The notes under the pieces: generated by a model
The model's database searches: none
What the model was told of the DNA's origin: nothing
What the model saw: only the letters and a program-made list of their open reading frames with translations
Made by a program: the position numbers and the translations under genes
Shown here: one piece after another, positions 8,540 through 17,882 of the stretch
How the letters are laid out: every line of letters starts with the position of its first letter
Numbering within the stretch: position 1 is the first letter of the stretch
NCBI GenBank assembly: GCA_036677425.1
Contig: JARFVT010000013.1
Location: forward strand, 1,426,001-1,490,000
Origin: JARFVT01 sp036677425
GTDB lineage: Bacteria > Pseudomonadota > Alphaproteobacteria > UBA8366 > Aestuariispiraceae
Reading direction: 5' to 3'
Length of the DNA stretch: 64,000 bases

Positions 8540-10087
8540 ATGGGCGCGAATAATAGCTATTATATAACTACTCCCATCTATTATGTTAATGACAAGCCGC
8601 ATATTGGTCATGCCTATACCACATTGGCTTGCGATGTTATGGCGCGGTTTAAACGTTTAGATGGCTATGACGTGCATTTTTTAACTGGCACCGATGAACA
8701 TGGGCAGAAAGTTGAAAAAGCCGCTGCTGCCAAGGGTATAAACCCACAAAAATTCACCGATGATGTTAGCCAAAACTTCCGTGATTTAGCCGATAAAATG
8801 GGGTTAAGCCATGATGATTTCATTCGCACCACAGAAAACCGCCATAAAAAATCAGTACAAGCCTTATGGCAACGGTTGTTGGATGCGGGCGATATTTATC
8901 TTGGCTCATATGCGGGTTGGTATGCCATAAGGGACGAGGCTTTTTACGCCGAAAGCGAACTTACAAAAAATTCTGATGGTAAATTCATTGCTCCAAGCGG
9001 CGCCGAAACCGAATGGGTCGAAGAAGAAAGTTATTTTTTCAAATTATCTGCATGGGGCGATAAGCTATTAAAATTTTATGATGATAACCCTGATTTTATC
9101 ATGCCAAAAACAAGGCGCAATGAAGTTATAAGCTTTGTCAAAGGCGGTTTGCGCGATTTATCAATTTCAAGAACCACATTTAATTGGGGGGTTGATGTGC
9201 CGAATGATGAAAAACATATTATGTATGTTTGGCTTGATGCGCTAACCAACTATCTAACCGCCGTTGGTTTTCCTAATGAAAATAGCGATCTTTATAAAAA
9301 ATTCTGGCCAGCCGATTTACATATGGTTGGCAAAGATATTATTCGTTTTCACGGCGTATATTGGCCTGCATTTTTATTAGCAGCAAATTTACCAACACCC
9401 AAGCGAGTTTTTGCTCATGGTTGGTGGACTAATGAAGGGCAAAAAATATCAAAATCCCTTGGAAATGTTATTGATCCGTTAGAATTAATTCATACATATG
9501 GCCTTGATCAAACAAGATATTTTCTGCTACGCGAAGTGCCATTTGGCAAAGATGGTGATTTTTCAAGAAAAGCAATGGCGCAACGGATGAATAGCGAACT
9601 TGCCAATGATTTCGGCAATCTATGCCAACGTTCATTATCAATGGTTTTTAAAAATTGCGATGAGAAAATACCAACGCCTGCTGCATTTAATGATGATGAT
9701 AATAAATTACTAAATGATTGCCAGCAATTATTACCCATATTGCGCGGTCATTTAGATGTTCAAGCATTTCATAAAGGGTTAGAATCCATATGGAAAGTCA
9801 TTGGCGCGGCTAATCGTTATGTTGACGCACAAGCCCCTTGGGGATTGAAAAAAACCAACCCAGAGCGCATGACAACGGTTTTATATGTTCTGAGCGATAT
9901 TATCAGACAATTGGCGATTTTAACACAGCCTTTCATGCCAATATCATGTGGTAAAATTCTTGACCAATTGGAAATATCTGCTGATGATAGGGATTTTAAA
10001 AACCTATCCAATTCCATCACATCAGGTATAAGTTTAACAAAACCACAAGGGGTGTTTCCTCGCTTCATCGAAGATAATCAGGAATAA
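8540..10087 (+). CDS. metG: Methionyl-tRNA synthetase
   Basis: Charges tRNA-Met. Class I signatures are clear: the HIGH box in PHIGHAYTT and the KMSKS box as KISKSLGNVIDP. The connective-peptide region lacks the Cys-rich zinc knuckles, so it is the short, zinc-free type of 515 aa without the C-terminal dimerisation domain, as is usual in Alphaproteobacteria. AAGGA lies about 11 nt upstream of ATG 8540. It is followed 2 nt later by the TatD-family gene. Confidence 0.96.
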   Translation: MGANNSYYITTPIYYVNDKPHIGHAYTTLACDVMARFKRLDGYDVHFLTGTDEHGQKVEKAAAAKGINPQKFTDDVSQNFRDLADKMGLSHDDFIRTTENRHKKSVQALWQRLLDAGDIYLGSYAGWYAIRDEAFYAESELTKNSDGKFIAPSGAETEWVEEESYFFKLSAWGDKLLKFYDDNPDFIMPKTRRNEVISFVKGGLRDLSISRTTFNWGVDVPNDEKHIMYVWLDALTNYLTAVGFPNENSDLYKKFWPADLHMVGKDIIRFHGVYWPAFLLAANLPTPKRVFAHGWWTNEGQKISKSLGNVIDPLELIHTYGLDQTRYFLLREVPFGKDGDFSRKAMAQRMNSELANDFGNLCQRSLSMVFKNCDEKIPTPAAFNDDDNKLLNDCQQLLPILRGHLDVQAFHKGLESIWKVIGAANRYVDAQAPWGLKKTNPERMTTVLYVLSDIIRQLAILTQPFMPISCGKILDQLEISADDRDFKNLSNSITSGISLTKPQGVFPRFIEDNQE

Positions 10088-10089
10088 TT

Positions 10090-10869
10090 ATGTTAGTTGA
10101 TAGCCATTGCCATTTAGATTACTTACAACGCGAAGGTCATGATTTAGACGAAATTATTGATCGTGCATCGGCAAATAATATCAAATATATGTTAACCATT
10201 GCCACTAATATGGGTGAATATGATCAGGTATTAAAAATTGCCAAAAGATATGATAATATCTACTGCACTGTCGGTACTCATCCCCATAATGCCGCCGATG
10301 ATCAAGATGTAACAATCGATCAATTGGTCGAATTAACAAAACATCCCAAGGTTATTGGTATTGGTGAAACGGGGCTTGATTATTTTTATGATAATTGCGA
10401 CCGTGATATTCAAAGAAAAATCTTTATAAAACATATTGAGGTGGCAAGAATAACCCAATTGCCATTGATAGTTCATGCCAGAGATGCCGACCATGACACC
10501 ATTAAAATATTACAAGATGAATATAAAAAAGGGAAATTCCCCGGCATCATTCATTGTTTCACCGCATCGCGTGAATTAGCCGAAAAATCGGTTGATATTG
10601 GTTTTAAAATATCACTTTCAGGCATTATAACCTTTAAATCAGCAGGTGATATTAACGCAACGGTAAAAGATCTAAAACAAAGCGATATTCTGGTTGAAAC
10701 CGATGCACCATTTTTAGCTCCCATCCCCATGCGTGGCAAAAAAAATGAACCATCATTCATGATATATACAGCAGAAAAATTGGCACAATTACAAGGGGTG
10801 ACACCAACAGAAATTGCCGAAATAACTACTAATAATTTTTTTAATATTTTCACCAAGGCAATAAGATAG
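10090..10869 (+). CDS. TatD-family metal-dependent hydrolase (YcfH type)
   Basis: A 259-aa TIM-barrel hydrolase of the TatD DNase family. Metal ligands are visible: the N-terminal SHCHLD pair, the Glu of GIGETGLDY, His in PLIVHARDA, His in IIHCFTAS and Asp in VETDAPFLAP. The usual PHRGKRNEP block is PMRGKKNEP. The position directly after metG and before a PhnP-like metallo-beta-lactamase gene is the conserved metG-tatD-MBL arrangement of Alphaproteobacteria. Members act as 3'-5' exonucleases or on D-aminoacyl substrates; the substrate here is not shown. Confidence 0.93.
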   Translation: MLVDSHCHLDYLQREGHDLDEIIDRASANNIKYMLTIATNMGEYDQVLKIAKRYDNIYCTVGTHPHNAADDQDVTIDQLVELTKHPKVIGIGETGLDYFYDNCDRDIQRKIFIKHIEVARITQLPLIVHARDADHDTIKILQDEYKKGKFPGIIHCFTASRELAEKSVDIGFKISLSGIITFKSAGDINATVKDLKQSDILVETDAPFLAPIPMRGKKNEPSFMIYTAEKLAQLQGVTPTEIAEITTNNFFNIFTKAIR

Positions 10870-10878
10870 GATAGCATA

Positions 10879-11655
10879 ATGCGCGTTACTATATTGGGTT
10901 GCGGTACTTCGGGTGGTGTACCTATGCTTGGGCTTGGTTGGGGAGATTGTGATAAAAACGAACCAAAGAACCGCCGTCGAAGATCATCAATATTTATCGA
11001 AATAAACGGTAATAATATTTTAATTGATACATCCCCCGATTGTCGAGAACAATTATTAGACGCTGACATTAACCATATTGATGCGGTTTTATATACCCAT
11101 GCCCATGCGGATCATTGTCATGGTATCGATGATTTGCGTTGGATATGCCATGCAATGAACAGCCCGATAAATGTTTTTAGCGATAAAAATTGCATAGAAT
11201 CAATCATAAATAGGTTTAATTATGCATTTTGTGGATGTGATGAAATAAAACCATCGTCATATTATAAACCTGTGCTTATACCCAATATAATCTATGGTGA
11301 TTTCAATGTTAAAGATATTGCCATAACTTCATTTTATCAAAATCATGGACATGGCATGTCGTTAGGTTATCGTATCGGCGATTTTGCCTATTCGACCGAT
11401 GTTTGGCAGTTGGACGATAATGCCTTTGAAATATTAGCAGGCGTTAAAACATGGGTTGTCGATGCCTTGCAAATAAAACCACATCCAACCCATTCACATT
11501 TAGAAAGAACATTAGGTTGGATTAAGAAAATAAACCCTGATTTGGCTATTTTAACCCATATGAATATATATATGGATTATAGATCCCTCCTTGATAATTT
11601 ACCTAATAATATCATACCTGCATATGACGGCATGACGTTAGATATAGTTTTTTAA
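10879..11655 (+). CDS. Metallo-beta-lactamase-fold hydrolase, PhnP-like
   Basis: A 258-aa MBL-fold phosphodiesterase-like protein. The N-terminus is ILGCGTSGGVP, typical of the PhnP/RNase Z-like branch. Zinc motifs are THAHADHCHGIDDLR, an Asp in YSTDVWQLD and His residues in THSHLERTLGW and LTHMNIYMDY. Two Cys-free loops mean it lacks the structural zinc site of true PhnP. It is the last gene of the tmk-to-MBL run; the role of this conserved neighbour of tatD is not established. Confidence 0.88.
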   Translation: MRVTILGCGTSGGVPMLGLGWGDCDKNEPKNRRRRSSIFIEINGNNILIDTSPDCREQLLDADINHIDAVLYTHAHADHCHGIDDLRWICHAMNSPINVFSDKNCIESIINRFNYAFCGCDEIKPSSYYKPVLIPNIIYGDFNVKDIAITSFYQNHGHGMSLGYRIGDFAYSTDVWQLDDNAFEILAGVKTWVVDALQIKPHPTHSHLERTLGWIKKINPDLAILTHMNIYMDYRSLLDNLPNNIIPAYDGMTLDIVF

Positions 11656-11776
11656 TAATAAATATTAATTTTAAATAAATAACCACTAATTTACTTCAAA
11701 TAAAGTTTGTCATTTTTTTCTGTAGTTTTATTTGAATTCCATTATATTTTGCTTTAAATTCATTTGTGGGCTAGTA

Positions 11777-12196
11777 ATGGTCAATAATGACAAAGTAAAA
11801 TACAAATTTAAAAACTTAATTAAACGACGAATAGAACAACTTTCACTTAGTGCTGATGTTTGCGTTTTTTCTCTATATGACCCTAATTATCCTGATAAAG
11901 GCCCAATAAACAAACAAATATTTGAAGCCACTAATAACGATAATGAAACGCTTTTACCCGATAACCTTGATTTTAACGGCATCGGCGTTTGGTATATATG
12001 TTGGCGGCATGGCGATACATTCACTGCACGACATATTTTATTAAAATCGGAAAATGGCGAATTTACCCACCAACAATCAAGCGTATTTGAAGGTTATTGG
12101 GAAGATTGGCCACAATATGTTGCTGATGATAAATGGGTTCATGCGCATATGATGAAAAACAAACCAACCAGCAACAAACAAAATATTGCCAGTTAA
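11777..12196 (+). CDS. Conserved-looking hypothetical protein
   Basis: I do not recognise this 139-aa protein. An upstream TTG at 11732 would add 15 residues, but ATG 11777 (MVNNDKVKYK) is preferred because the upstream extension is hydrophobic and poorly supported. The protein is soluble, with many aromatic residues in the second half (GVWYICWRHGDTF, EGYWEDWPQYV). No signal peptide or membrane segment follows from the chosen start. It lies 48 nt upstream of parE on the same strand and may be co-transcribed. Codon use matches its neighbours. Confidence 0.6.
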   Translation: MVNNDKVKYKFKNLIKRRIEQLSLSADVCVFSLYDPNYPDKGPINKQIFEATNNDNETLLPDNLDFNGIGVWYICWRHGDTFTARHILLKSENGEFTHQQSSVFEGYWEDWPQYVADDKWVHAHMMKNKPTSNKQNIAS

Positions 12197-12244
12197 GTTT
12201 TATATCACTTGATTACAAGTTATTTGCTTCACTATAATAAGACC

Positions 12245-14251
12245 ATGGCAGATTTATTTAAAACACAATCAGATCAAAATTCAACCGATTATTCAGCCAA
12301 GGATATAGAAGTTCTTGAAGGATTAGAACCCGTGCGGCATCGCCCTGGCATGTATATTGGCGGCACTGATGAGCGTGCATTTCATCATCTTGTGGCTGAA
12401 ATACTTGATAATTCAATGGATGAGGCCGTAGCAGGCCATGCCAGCCGCATTGAAATTTCAATGTTAGAAGATGGCTTTATCACCATTAAAGATAATGGTC
12501 GTGGCATTCCCGTTGATCCACATCCAAAATATAAAGATAAATCCGCATTGGAAGTAATTTTAACCACATTACATTCTGGTGGTAAATTTTCTGGTAAATC
12601 CTATGCAACATCTGGTGGATTGCATGGGGTTGGCATATCGGTTGTTAATGCGCTTTCCCAAACCTTAACGGTCGAGGTGGCGCGCGATAAAAAACTATAT
12701 TCTCAAAGCTTTTCCCGTGGTTTGGCTCTTGGTCCTATTAAGGATATGGGTGCGGTTAATAACCGCCGTGGCACAATGGTTACATTCAAACCAGACCATA
12801 AAATTTTTGGCAAAGATATAGCTTTTAAACCATGGCGATTATTTAAAATGGCAAGGTCAAAAGCCTATCTTTTCAAAGGTGTAGAAATAAGATGGTCATG
12901 CAACCCGTCATTATTAAAAGATGGCGATGAAACACCAGAAAAATCCATATTGCATTTCCCTGGTGGCTTATGTGATTTCTTAACTGGTGCAATTGGCAAA
13001 CGCCAAACATTAACCCCACGTCCTTTTTCTGGCGAAATGAAACAACAAGACGGTGTTGGCAAGGTTGAATGGGCTATCCATTGGGCCGTCGATGGCGATG
13101 GTTTCAACTATACATATTGCAATACCGTGCCAACCCCACAAGGTGGTAGCCATGATTCGGCCTTAAAATCTGCGATCGGTAAAGGTATCAGAACCTATGG
13201 CGAGTTGGTTGGCAATAAAAAGGCTACGCAAATAACAGGTGATGATGTGATGGGCGAAGCATCTTCCATGATGTCTATATTCATTTCTGATCCACAATTT
13301 CAAGGTCAAACCAAAGAAAGATTATCCTCGCCAGAGGCAGCAAAACTTGTTGATACCGCAATTAAAGATCGTTTTGACCATTGGTTAGCCGAAGACCCTG
13401 CCAGTTCTAATGATTTATTAGACCGCGTAATTGAACGGCTTGATGAAAGGCTTAAACGTCGCCAAGCAAAGGAAATGCAACGCAAAGCACCGACAAAACG
13501 CCTTAGGTTACCGGGGAAGCTTGCTGATTGTTCAGCAAAAAATTCTGATGATACAGAAATTTTTTTGGTCGAAGGTGATTCGGCTGGCGGTTCGGCAAAA
13601 CAAGCGCGAAATCGTAAAACACAGGCCATATTACCCCTGCGTGGTAAAATTTTAAATGTCGCTAGTGCCAGTTCCGATAAATTATACGCCAACCAAGAAT
13701 TAAAAGACCTTATACAGGCGTTGGGTTGCGGCACAAGGGATCAACTTGATCTATCTAAATTGCGTTATGAACGGGTGATTATCATGACCGATGCCGATGT
13801 GGATGGGGCGCATATTGCTGCACTTTTAATGACTTTTTTCTATCAAGAAATGTTCGAAATGGTCAAGGCAGGAAGATTATATTTGGCAATGCCGCCGTTA
13901 TATCGCCTGACCCAATCAAATAAATCATTTTATGCGATGGATGATGCCCATAAGGATGAAATTATGAAAAATTCATTAAAAGGTAAAGGAAAAATAGACG
14001 TTAGCCGCTTTAAAGGGTTGGGCGAAATGCCACCACGACAGTTAAAAGAAACGACTATGGACCCCGCAAAACGCACATTGGTTCAAATTAAATTACCGGA
14101 TATTAATGATAATGATGTCGATAGTGAAGGTAAATCAATAACCATAGATGATACGGCAAATATGGTCGAAACATTAATGGGTAAAAAACCTGAAAAAAGA
14201 TTCCGCTTCATACAGGAAAACGCCGAATTTATCGATGAAATTGATATTTAA
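12245..14251 (+). CDS. parE: DNA topoisomerase IV subunit B
   Basis: ATPase subunit of topoisomerase IV, which decatenates chromosomes. The GHKL ATPase region shows RHRPGMYIGGTDERAFHH, EILDNSMDEA, DNGRGIPVD and GGLHGVGISVVNALS. The TOPRIM domain includes FLVEGDSAGGSAKQARN, PLRGKILNV and IIMTDADVDGAHIA. At 668 aa it lacks the large insert of proteobacterial GyrB, and QTKERLSSPEAAKLV supports ParE. The reading frame is open from TTG 12209, but ATG 12245 (MADLFKTQ) fits the family start better. Its stop codon lies in a perfect 13-bp inverted repeat. Confidence 0.94.
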   Translation: MADLFKTQSDQNSTDYSAKDIEVLEGLEPVRHRPGMYIGGTDERAFHHLVAEILDNSMDEAVAGHASRIEISMLEDGFITIKDNGRGIPVDPHPKYKDKSALEVILTTLHSGGKFSGKSYATSGGLHGVGISVVNALSQTLTVEVARDKKLYSQSFSRGLALGPIKDMGAVNNRRGTMVTFKPDHKIFGKDIAFKPWRLFKMARSKAYLFKGVEIRWSCNPSLLKDGDETPEKSILHFPGGLCDFLTGAIGKRQTLTPRPFSGEMKQQDGVGKVEWAIHWAVDGDGFNYTYCNTVPTPQGGSHDSALKSAIGKGIRTYGELVGNKKATQITGDDVMGEASSMMSIFISDPQFQGQTKERLSSPEAAKLVDTAIKDRFDHWLAEDPASSNDLLDRVIERLDERLKRRQAKEMQRKAPTKRLRLPGKLADCSAKNSDDTEIFLVEGDSAGGSAKQARNRKTQAILPLRGKILNVASASSDKLYANQELKDLIQALGCGTRDQLDLSKLRYERVIIMTDADVDGAHIAALLMTFFYQEMFEMVKAGRLYLAMPPLYRLTQSNKSFYAMDDAHKDEIMKNSLKGKGKIDVSRFKGLGEMPPRQLKETTMDPAKRTLVQIKLPDINDNDVDSEGKSITIDDTANMVETLMGKKPEKRFRFIQENAEFIDEIDI

Positions 14252-14271
14252 TATCTAAGATATTAAATATC
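14243..14271. terminator. 13-bp perfect hairpin over the parE stop codon
   Basis: GATATTTAATATC and GATATTAAATATC pair perfectly around the loop TAA. The parE stop TAA is at 14249-14251, inside the left arm. The stem is almost pure A-T and there is no clean T-run after it, so termination is uncertain; mRNA 3'-end protection or a protein-binding palindrome are alternatives. Confidence 0.45.
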
Positions 14272-14321
14272 GCATATTTGCATTAAAATTTTAAAACCTC
14301 CAAAATAAAGAATATCAAATA

Positions 14322-15686
14322 ATGAGAACTGAACTAAAACCCGTCCATATCATTGGTGCTGGACTTGCTGGATGTGAAGCTGCATGGCAATTGGCACGAC
14401 TTGAAATTCCCGTTATATTGCATGAAATGCGCCCCAATGTTAAAACTGCAGTACATAAAAGCGATGGTTTTGCCGAATTAGTATGCTCTAATTCATTACG
14501 CTCTGACGATGCACAATATAATGCGGTTGGTGTTTGTCATGAAGAAATGCGACGGTTTAATTCATTAATATTATCTGCTGCCGATGCCTGTAATGTACCC
14601 GCAGGCGGTGCATTGGCGGTCGATCGCGACGATTTTTCAAAATATATCACCAAGAAATTAGAAACCCACCCATTTGTAACAATAATCCGCGAAGAAATAA
14701 CCGAAATACCGCCGCAAGATTGGGATAATGTCATAATCGCCACTGGTCCGTTATCATCAAAACCGTTAATTGATGAAATATTAAAAATAACTGGCGAAGG
14801 AGAATTAGCATTTTTTGATGCCCTCGCCCCAATCATTCACCGTGATAGCATCGATATGACAAAGGCATGGTTTCAATCAAGATATGATAAGGGCGATGGC
14901 TCTGATTATATTAATTGCCCGATGGATAAAGACCAATATGAAAGCTTTATCAATGACTTAATAACTGGTGATAAAACCGAATTTAAGCAATGGGAAAAAG
15001 ATACACCATATTTTGAAGGCTGTTTACCGATTGAAGTAATGGCAGAACGCGGCAGCGAGACCTTACGTTTTGGCCCAATGAAACCTGTTGGTTTGACAAA
15101 TAGCCATGATCCAAAGGTTAAAGCATATGCAATCGTGCAATTGCGCCAAGATAACAAACTTGCCACCCTTTGGAATATTGTTGGTTTTCAAACCAAGCTT
15201 AAACATGGCGCACAGGTGGAAATATTTCGTAAAATACCGGGGTTGGAAAATGCAGAATTTGCAAGGCTTGGCGGTATTCACCGCAATATATTCCTTAATA
15301 GCCCAAAATTATTAGATGCAACATTGCGCTTAAAAGCCGATACAAGATTGCGATTTGCAGGGCAAATAACTGGGGTTGAGGGATATGTGGAATCGGCTGC
15401 TTCTGGCATGATGGCTGGTAGGTTTGCCGCCATGGAACGATTAGGTTTAAAGATAACAACCCCGCCTGTAACCACCGCCATTGGCGCATTATTAAACCAT
15501 GTTACAAATGGCGCAGATATGGATAATTTCCAACCAATGAATATTAATTTTGGCCTAATGCCACCACCAGAAATACCTAAAGGCAAACGCAAAATAAAAG
15601 GCCGTGATCGTAAATTATCACAATCAACAAGGGCATTGGCCGATTTTGATAATTGGAACAGCGGTGAAAAATATAAAGTCTCGTAA
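14322..15686 (+). CDS. trmFO: Methylenetetrahydrofolate-tRNA-(uracil-5-)-methyltransferase
   Basis: Folate- and FAD-dependent enzyme that makes m5U54 in the T-loop of tRNA. The FAD-binding N-terminus is HIIGAGLAGCEAAWQLA, followed by LHEMRP, ELVCSNSLRSDD and the C-terminal GQITGVEGYVESAASGMMAG, which is diagnostic. Length 454 aa is typical. In the usual alphaproteobacterial order it sits next to the NDUFAF6-like gene; here it is convergent with it, only 2 nt between stop codons. Confidence 0.95.
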   Translation: MRTELKPVHIIGAGLAGCEAAWQLARLEIPVILHEMRPNVKTAVHKSDGFAELVCSNSLRSDDAQYNAVGVCHEEMRRFNSLILSAADACNVPAGGALAVDRDDFSKYITKKLETHPFVTIIREEITEIPPQDWDNVIIATGPLSSKPLIDEILKITGEGELAFFDALAPIIHRDSIDMTKAWFQSRYDKGDGSDYINCPMDKDQYESFINDLITGDKTEFKQWEKDTPYFEGCLPIEVMAERGSETLRFGPMKPVGLTNSHDPKVKAYAIVQLRQDNKLATLWNIVGFQTKLKHGAQVEIFRKIPGLENAEFARLGGIHRNIFLNSPKLLDATLRLKADTRLRFAGQITGVEGYVESAASGMMAGRFAAMERLGLKITTPPVTTAIGALLNHVTNGADMDNFQPMNINFGLMPPPEIPKGKRKIKGRDRKLSQSTRALADFDNWNSGEKYKVS

Positions 15687-15688
15687 AT

Positions 15689-16531
15689 TTAAAATTTCTT
15701 AAGGAAATTTGCCAAATATATACGTGGAATGGTCATTGGCGAGATATTTGTTAAATATGAATTAAACGGATCGTAACCAGATTTTTTAAACCGCCTTAGG
15801 TGATCTCTGGCGATTATTTTTAATAATAACGGCGGGCAGAAATTATCTTTAGTAACTTTAACATCATCTAATATTTCTGCTGCATGTAAACAAATTTCTC
15901 TCACCGTGGCATTAATCGCCGCAGATGGTTTTTCTGCCGCGCCTATTTGTCCATGTGTTTTTAATATTTGTCGCGGCAATGCATGACTACGTTTTTCTAT
16001 TAAAAATGGCGTTGCCCGCATCAAACCAATCAATCCCCATGCAATTCCCATATCTTTAGATATTTTTTTGCAACCATCATTATTTTTATTAAAAACCTGA
16101 CAGATAAGATACATTAATGGTGTATTTATCTTGGCACTATAATTAATAATATCTTCAATTTCATTAAAATTTTTCACGTCAAAATCATCATTACGCGCAT
16201 CAATTAATGCGTCAAAATCATCATTACATAGCCTATATTTCTTAATTGCCGTAAATAAAGACCGCATAATTTTATTTGAACCTTCATATGGCTCGTCATT
16301 TACCGTATGGCTAAAAGCTTTATCAATTTCATCACGCCACCATTGAATTCTGATTTGGCCTATCAAAGCTTCAGATACATTATTATTGATTTTTGCAATT
16401 TCATAATTAAAGGCAAAAATAGCAAATAATGCTTCGCGTGCGGCAACATCGGCAAATAAGCAACAAAGAAAACGGTCATGGTCATGTTTGAATATTATAT
16501 CACCACAAAAGGAAAAGTTATTTGCGCTCAT
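15689..16531 (-). CDS. Squalene/phytoene-synthase-fold protein, NDUFAF6-like complex I assembly factor
   Basis: A 280-aa protein of the squalene/phytoene synthase fold but without its catalytic Asp motifs. The first aspartate-rich helix is replaced by AIFAFNYEIAKINNNVSEA, and the second by GLIGLMRATPFLIEKR. Both replacements, together with IGQIRIQWWRDEID, match mitochondrial NDUFAF6, an assembly factor for respiratory complex I. This is memory of the family, not a search. The Mth938/NDUFAF3 homologue is two genes upstream, the usual partner in alphaproteobacterial genomes. It is 5 nt downstream of a second, catalytic-looking homologue. Likely acts at the inner membrane on NADH dehydrogenase assembly, not in isoprenoid synthesis. 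Confidence 0.82.
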   Translation of the reverse strand: MSANNFSFCGDIIFKHDHDRFLCCLFADVAAREALFAIFAFNYEIAKINNNVSEALIGQIRIQWWRDEIDKAFSHTVNDEPYEGSNKIMRSLFTAIKKYRLCNDDFDALIDARNDDFDVKNFNEIEDIINYSAKINTPLMYLICQVFNKNNDGCKKISKDMGIAWGLIGLMRATPFLIEKRSHALPRQILKTHGQIGAAEKPSAAINATVREICLHAAEILDDVKVTKDNFCPPLLLKIIARDHLRRFKKSGYDPFNSYLTNISPMTIPRIYLANFLKKF

Positions 16532-16536
16532 GATTT

Positions 16537-17487
16537 TTAATCACCATTCAATTTATTTCTAACTAATATATTATGGCGTTCTGCCCCTAGGTCGTTAATT
16601 CTTTCTTGAATAAAATCATAGGGATTATTTTTAATTTTATTAAATATATTGCGGTAAATAGCTAATAATGAAGAAAATATTAATCTTTCGCGCCGCTTTA
16701 ATACCGATTTGAATGAATCTTCTTTTGCTTTTAAATCTGGTAATATTTCTTTGGCCTTAAAAATTAATATTGCAATTAAATTTTCTAATTTTTTTTGGGT
16801 TATAGAGTTAAATTCACCTGTTGGGCTATTATTTATCAAATCACATTTGGTTAAAATATCCAATGGTATGGTCAATAATTGCCCACCCTGTTTGAAATCC
16901 TTGGCAATATCACGCATAATATGGACCAAATAACAAAAAACTGCCATTTCTTTTGCCATGCTGGAAAAATTCATATTGCTATCATCAATATAATTACCAT
17001 TATCATCCATATGGCAACCAAGTATATATAAAAAAACCTCTGCTGGGGCTATAGTTGCGCCAATACAGTAGTTTAAAAAATCACCCCAATCATTAAGTTT
17101 TGATTCTTTGACATCAAAATACATGGCATCAGCCAAACGCGACCAAGCCCCTGCCCCAAGATTACTTTTAGAAAGGCAGCTATTTAGCGCAGTAAAGATT
17201 TTACTATATTCACCATTATCATCATTATAATCACCCGCAGCTGATAAAATGGCATCATTTTTCCATTTTGATATTTTTCCAACAGAAAATTGACGTTTTA
17301 TATTTCGTTTATTCTTATTTAACGGCAAAAACTCATCATCTACATAATCATCTATTACCCGCATAGAGGCATAGCTGGCTACAAATAATTTTTGTTTTGC
17401 CTTTGGTAATGAACGGCTGACATACCATAGGTTAGAGGCTGATTTTTTTGTAATATCATTACAATATTGAAAATTATCAAGCATCAT
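16537..17487 (-). CDS. Squalene/phytoene synthase family protein with intact Asp motifs
   Basis: A 316-aa class I prenyl synthase-fold protein. Unlike its downstream neighbour it keeps both aspartate-rich motifs: DDYVDDE (about residues 47-53) and HIMRDIAKDFKQGG. It also keeps the leading SRSLPKAKQKLFVASYAS helix. A head-to-head prenyl condensing activity is therefore possible. No hpn (hopanoid), crt (carotenoid) or squalene-cyclase gene lies in this window, so the product cannot be named. It is inserted between the Mth938 and NDUFAF6-like genes, with gaps of 14 and 5 nt, suggesting one transcript with secF. Confidence 0.82.
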   Translation of the reverse strand: MMLDNFQYCNDITKKSASNLWYVSRSLPKAKQKLFVASYASMRVIDDYVDDEFLPLNKNKRNIKRQFSVGKISKWKNDAILSAAGDYNDDNGEYSKIFTALNSCLSKSNLGAGAWSRLADAMYFDVKESKLNDWGDFLNYCIGATIAPAEVFLYILGCHMDDNGNYIDDSNMNFSSMAKEMAVFCYLVHIMRDIAKDFKQGGQLLTIPLDILTKCDLINNSPTGEFNSITQKKLENLIAILIFKAKEILPDLKAKEDSFKSVLKRRERLIFSSLLAIYRNIFNKIKNNPYDFIQERINDLGAERHNILVRNKLNGD

Positions 17488-17501
17488 AATTCAATCTAGG
17501 C

Positions 17502-17882
17502 TCATAATGCAATTAAGGCTGCGGCTACGCGCCTACCATCTGTTATCATGACATTATAGCTTCTCGCAGCCGCCGCCGTTGTCATAAATTCAAAATTCAT
17601 GCCCGCTTGTTTGATATGGCTACGAATATCTCCCGCAACAAATTTGGTTTGTATGCCACAGCCCAATAATAATATTTCTATGCCAAGGTCTAATGATAAA
17701 AAATCATTAAAGCTGTTAATAGCTAATTGAGAGAAATCTTTCACCTGCCATTTTTTAAAATCTTCTGGCCATATTATTATTGATGAATTAACAATATCAC
17801 CCGATATGGTGAAACGTCCTTTACCATATGATTCTAAAATATTTCCACCGCTATTATCATTGGGTATAATTCCGTCGATCAT
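17502..17882 (-). CDS. Mth938/NDUFAF3-like (DUF498) protein
   Basis: A 126-aa single-domain protein of the Mth938 family, the bacterial counterpart of mitochondrial complex I assembly factor NDUFAF3. Visible features are the conserved IILLGCG-type strand (EILLLGCGIQTKF), the central NSSIIIWPEDFKKW strand and the C-terminal AAARSYNVMITDGRRVAAAL, characteristic of the family. Its start overlaps the secF stop by 4 nt (translational coupling). Linkage to secDF and to an NDUFAF6-like gene is the standard alphaproteobacterial arrangement, supporting a role in inner-membrane complex assembly. Confidence 0.88.
   Translation of the reverse strand: MIDGIIPNDNSGGNILESYGKGRFTISGDIVNSSIIIWPEDFKKWQVKDFSQLAINSFNDFLSLDLGIEILLLGCGIQTKFVAGDIRSHIKQAGMNFEFMTTAAAARSYNVMITDGRRVAAALIAL

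Noticed and set aside
10551..11069. 172-aa minus-strand frame opposite the TatD gene
   Set aside because: Antisense shadow; no recognisable motif and the + strand genes are complete.
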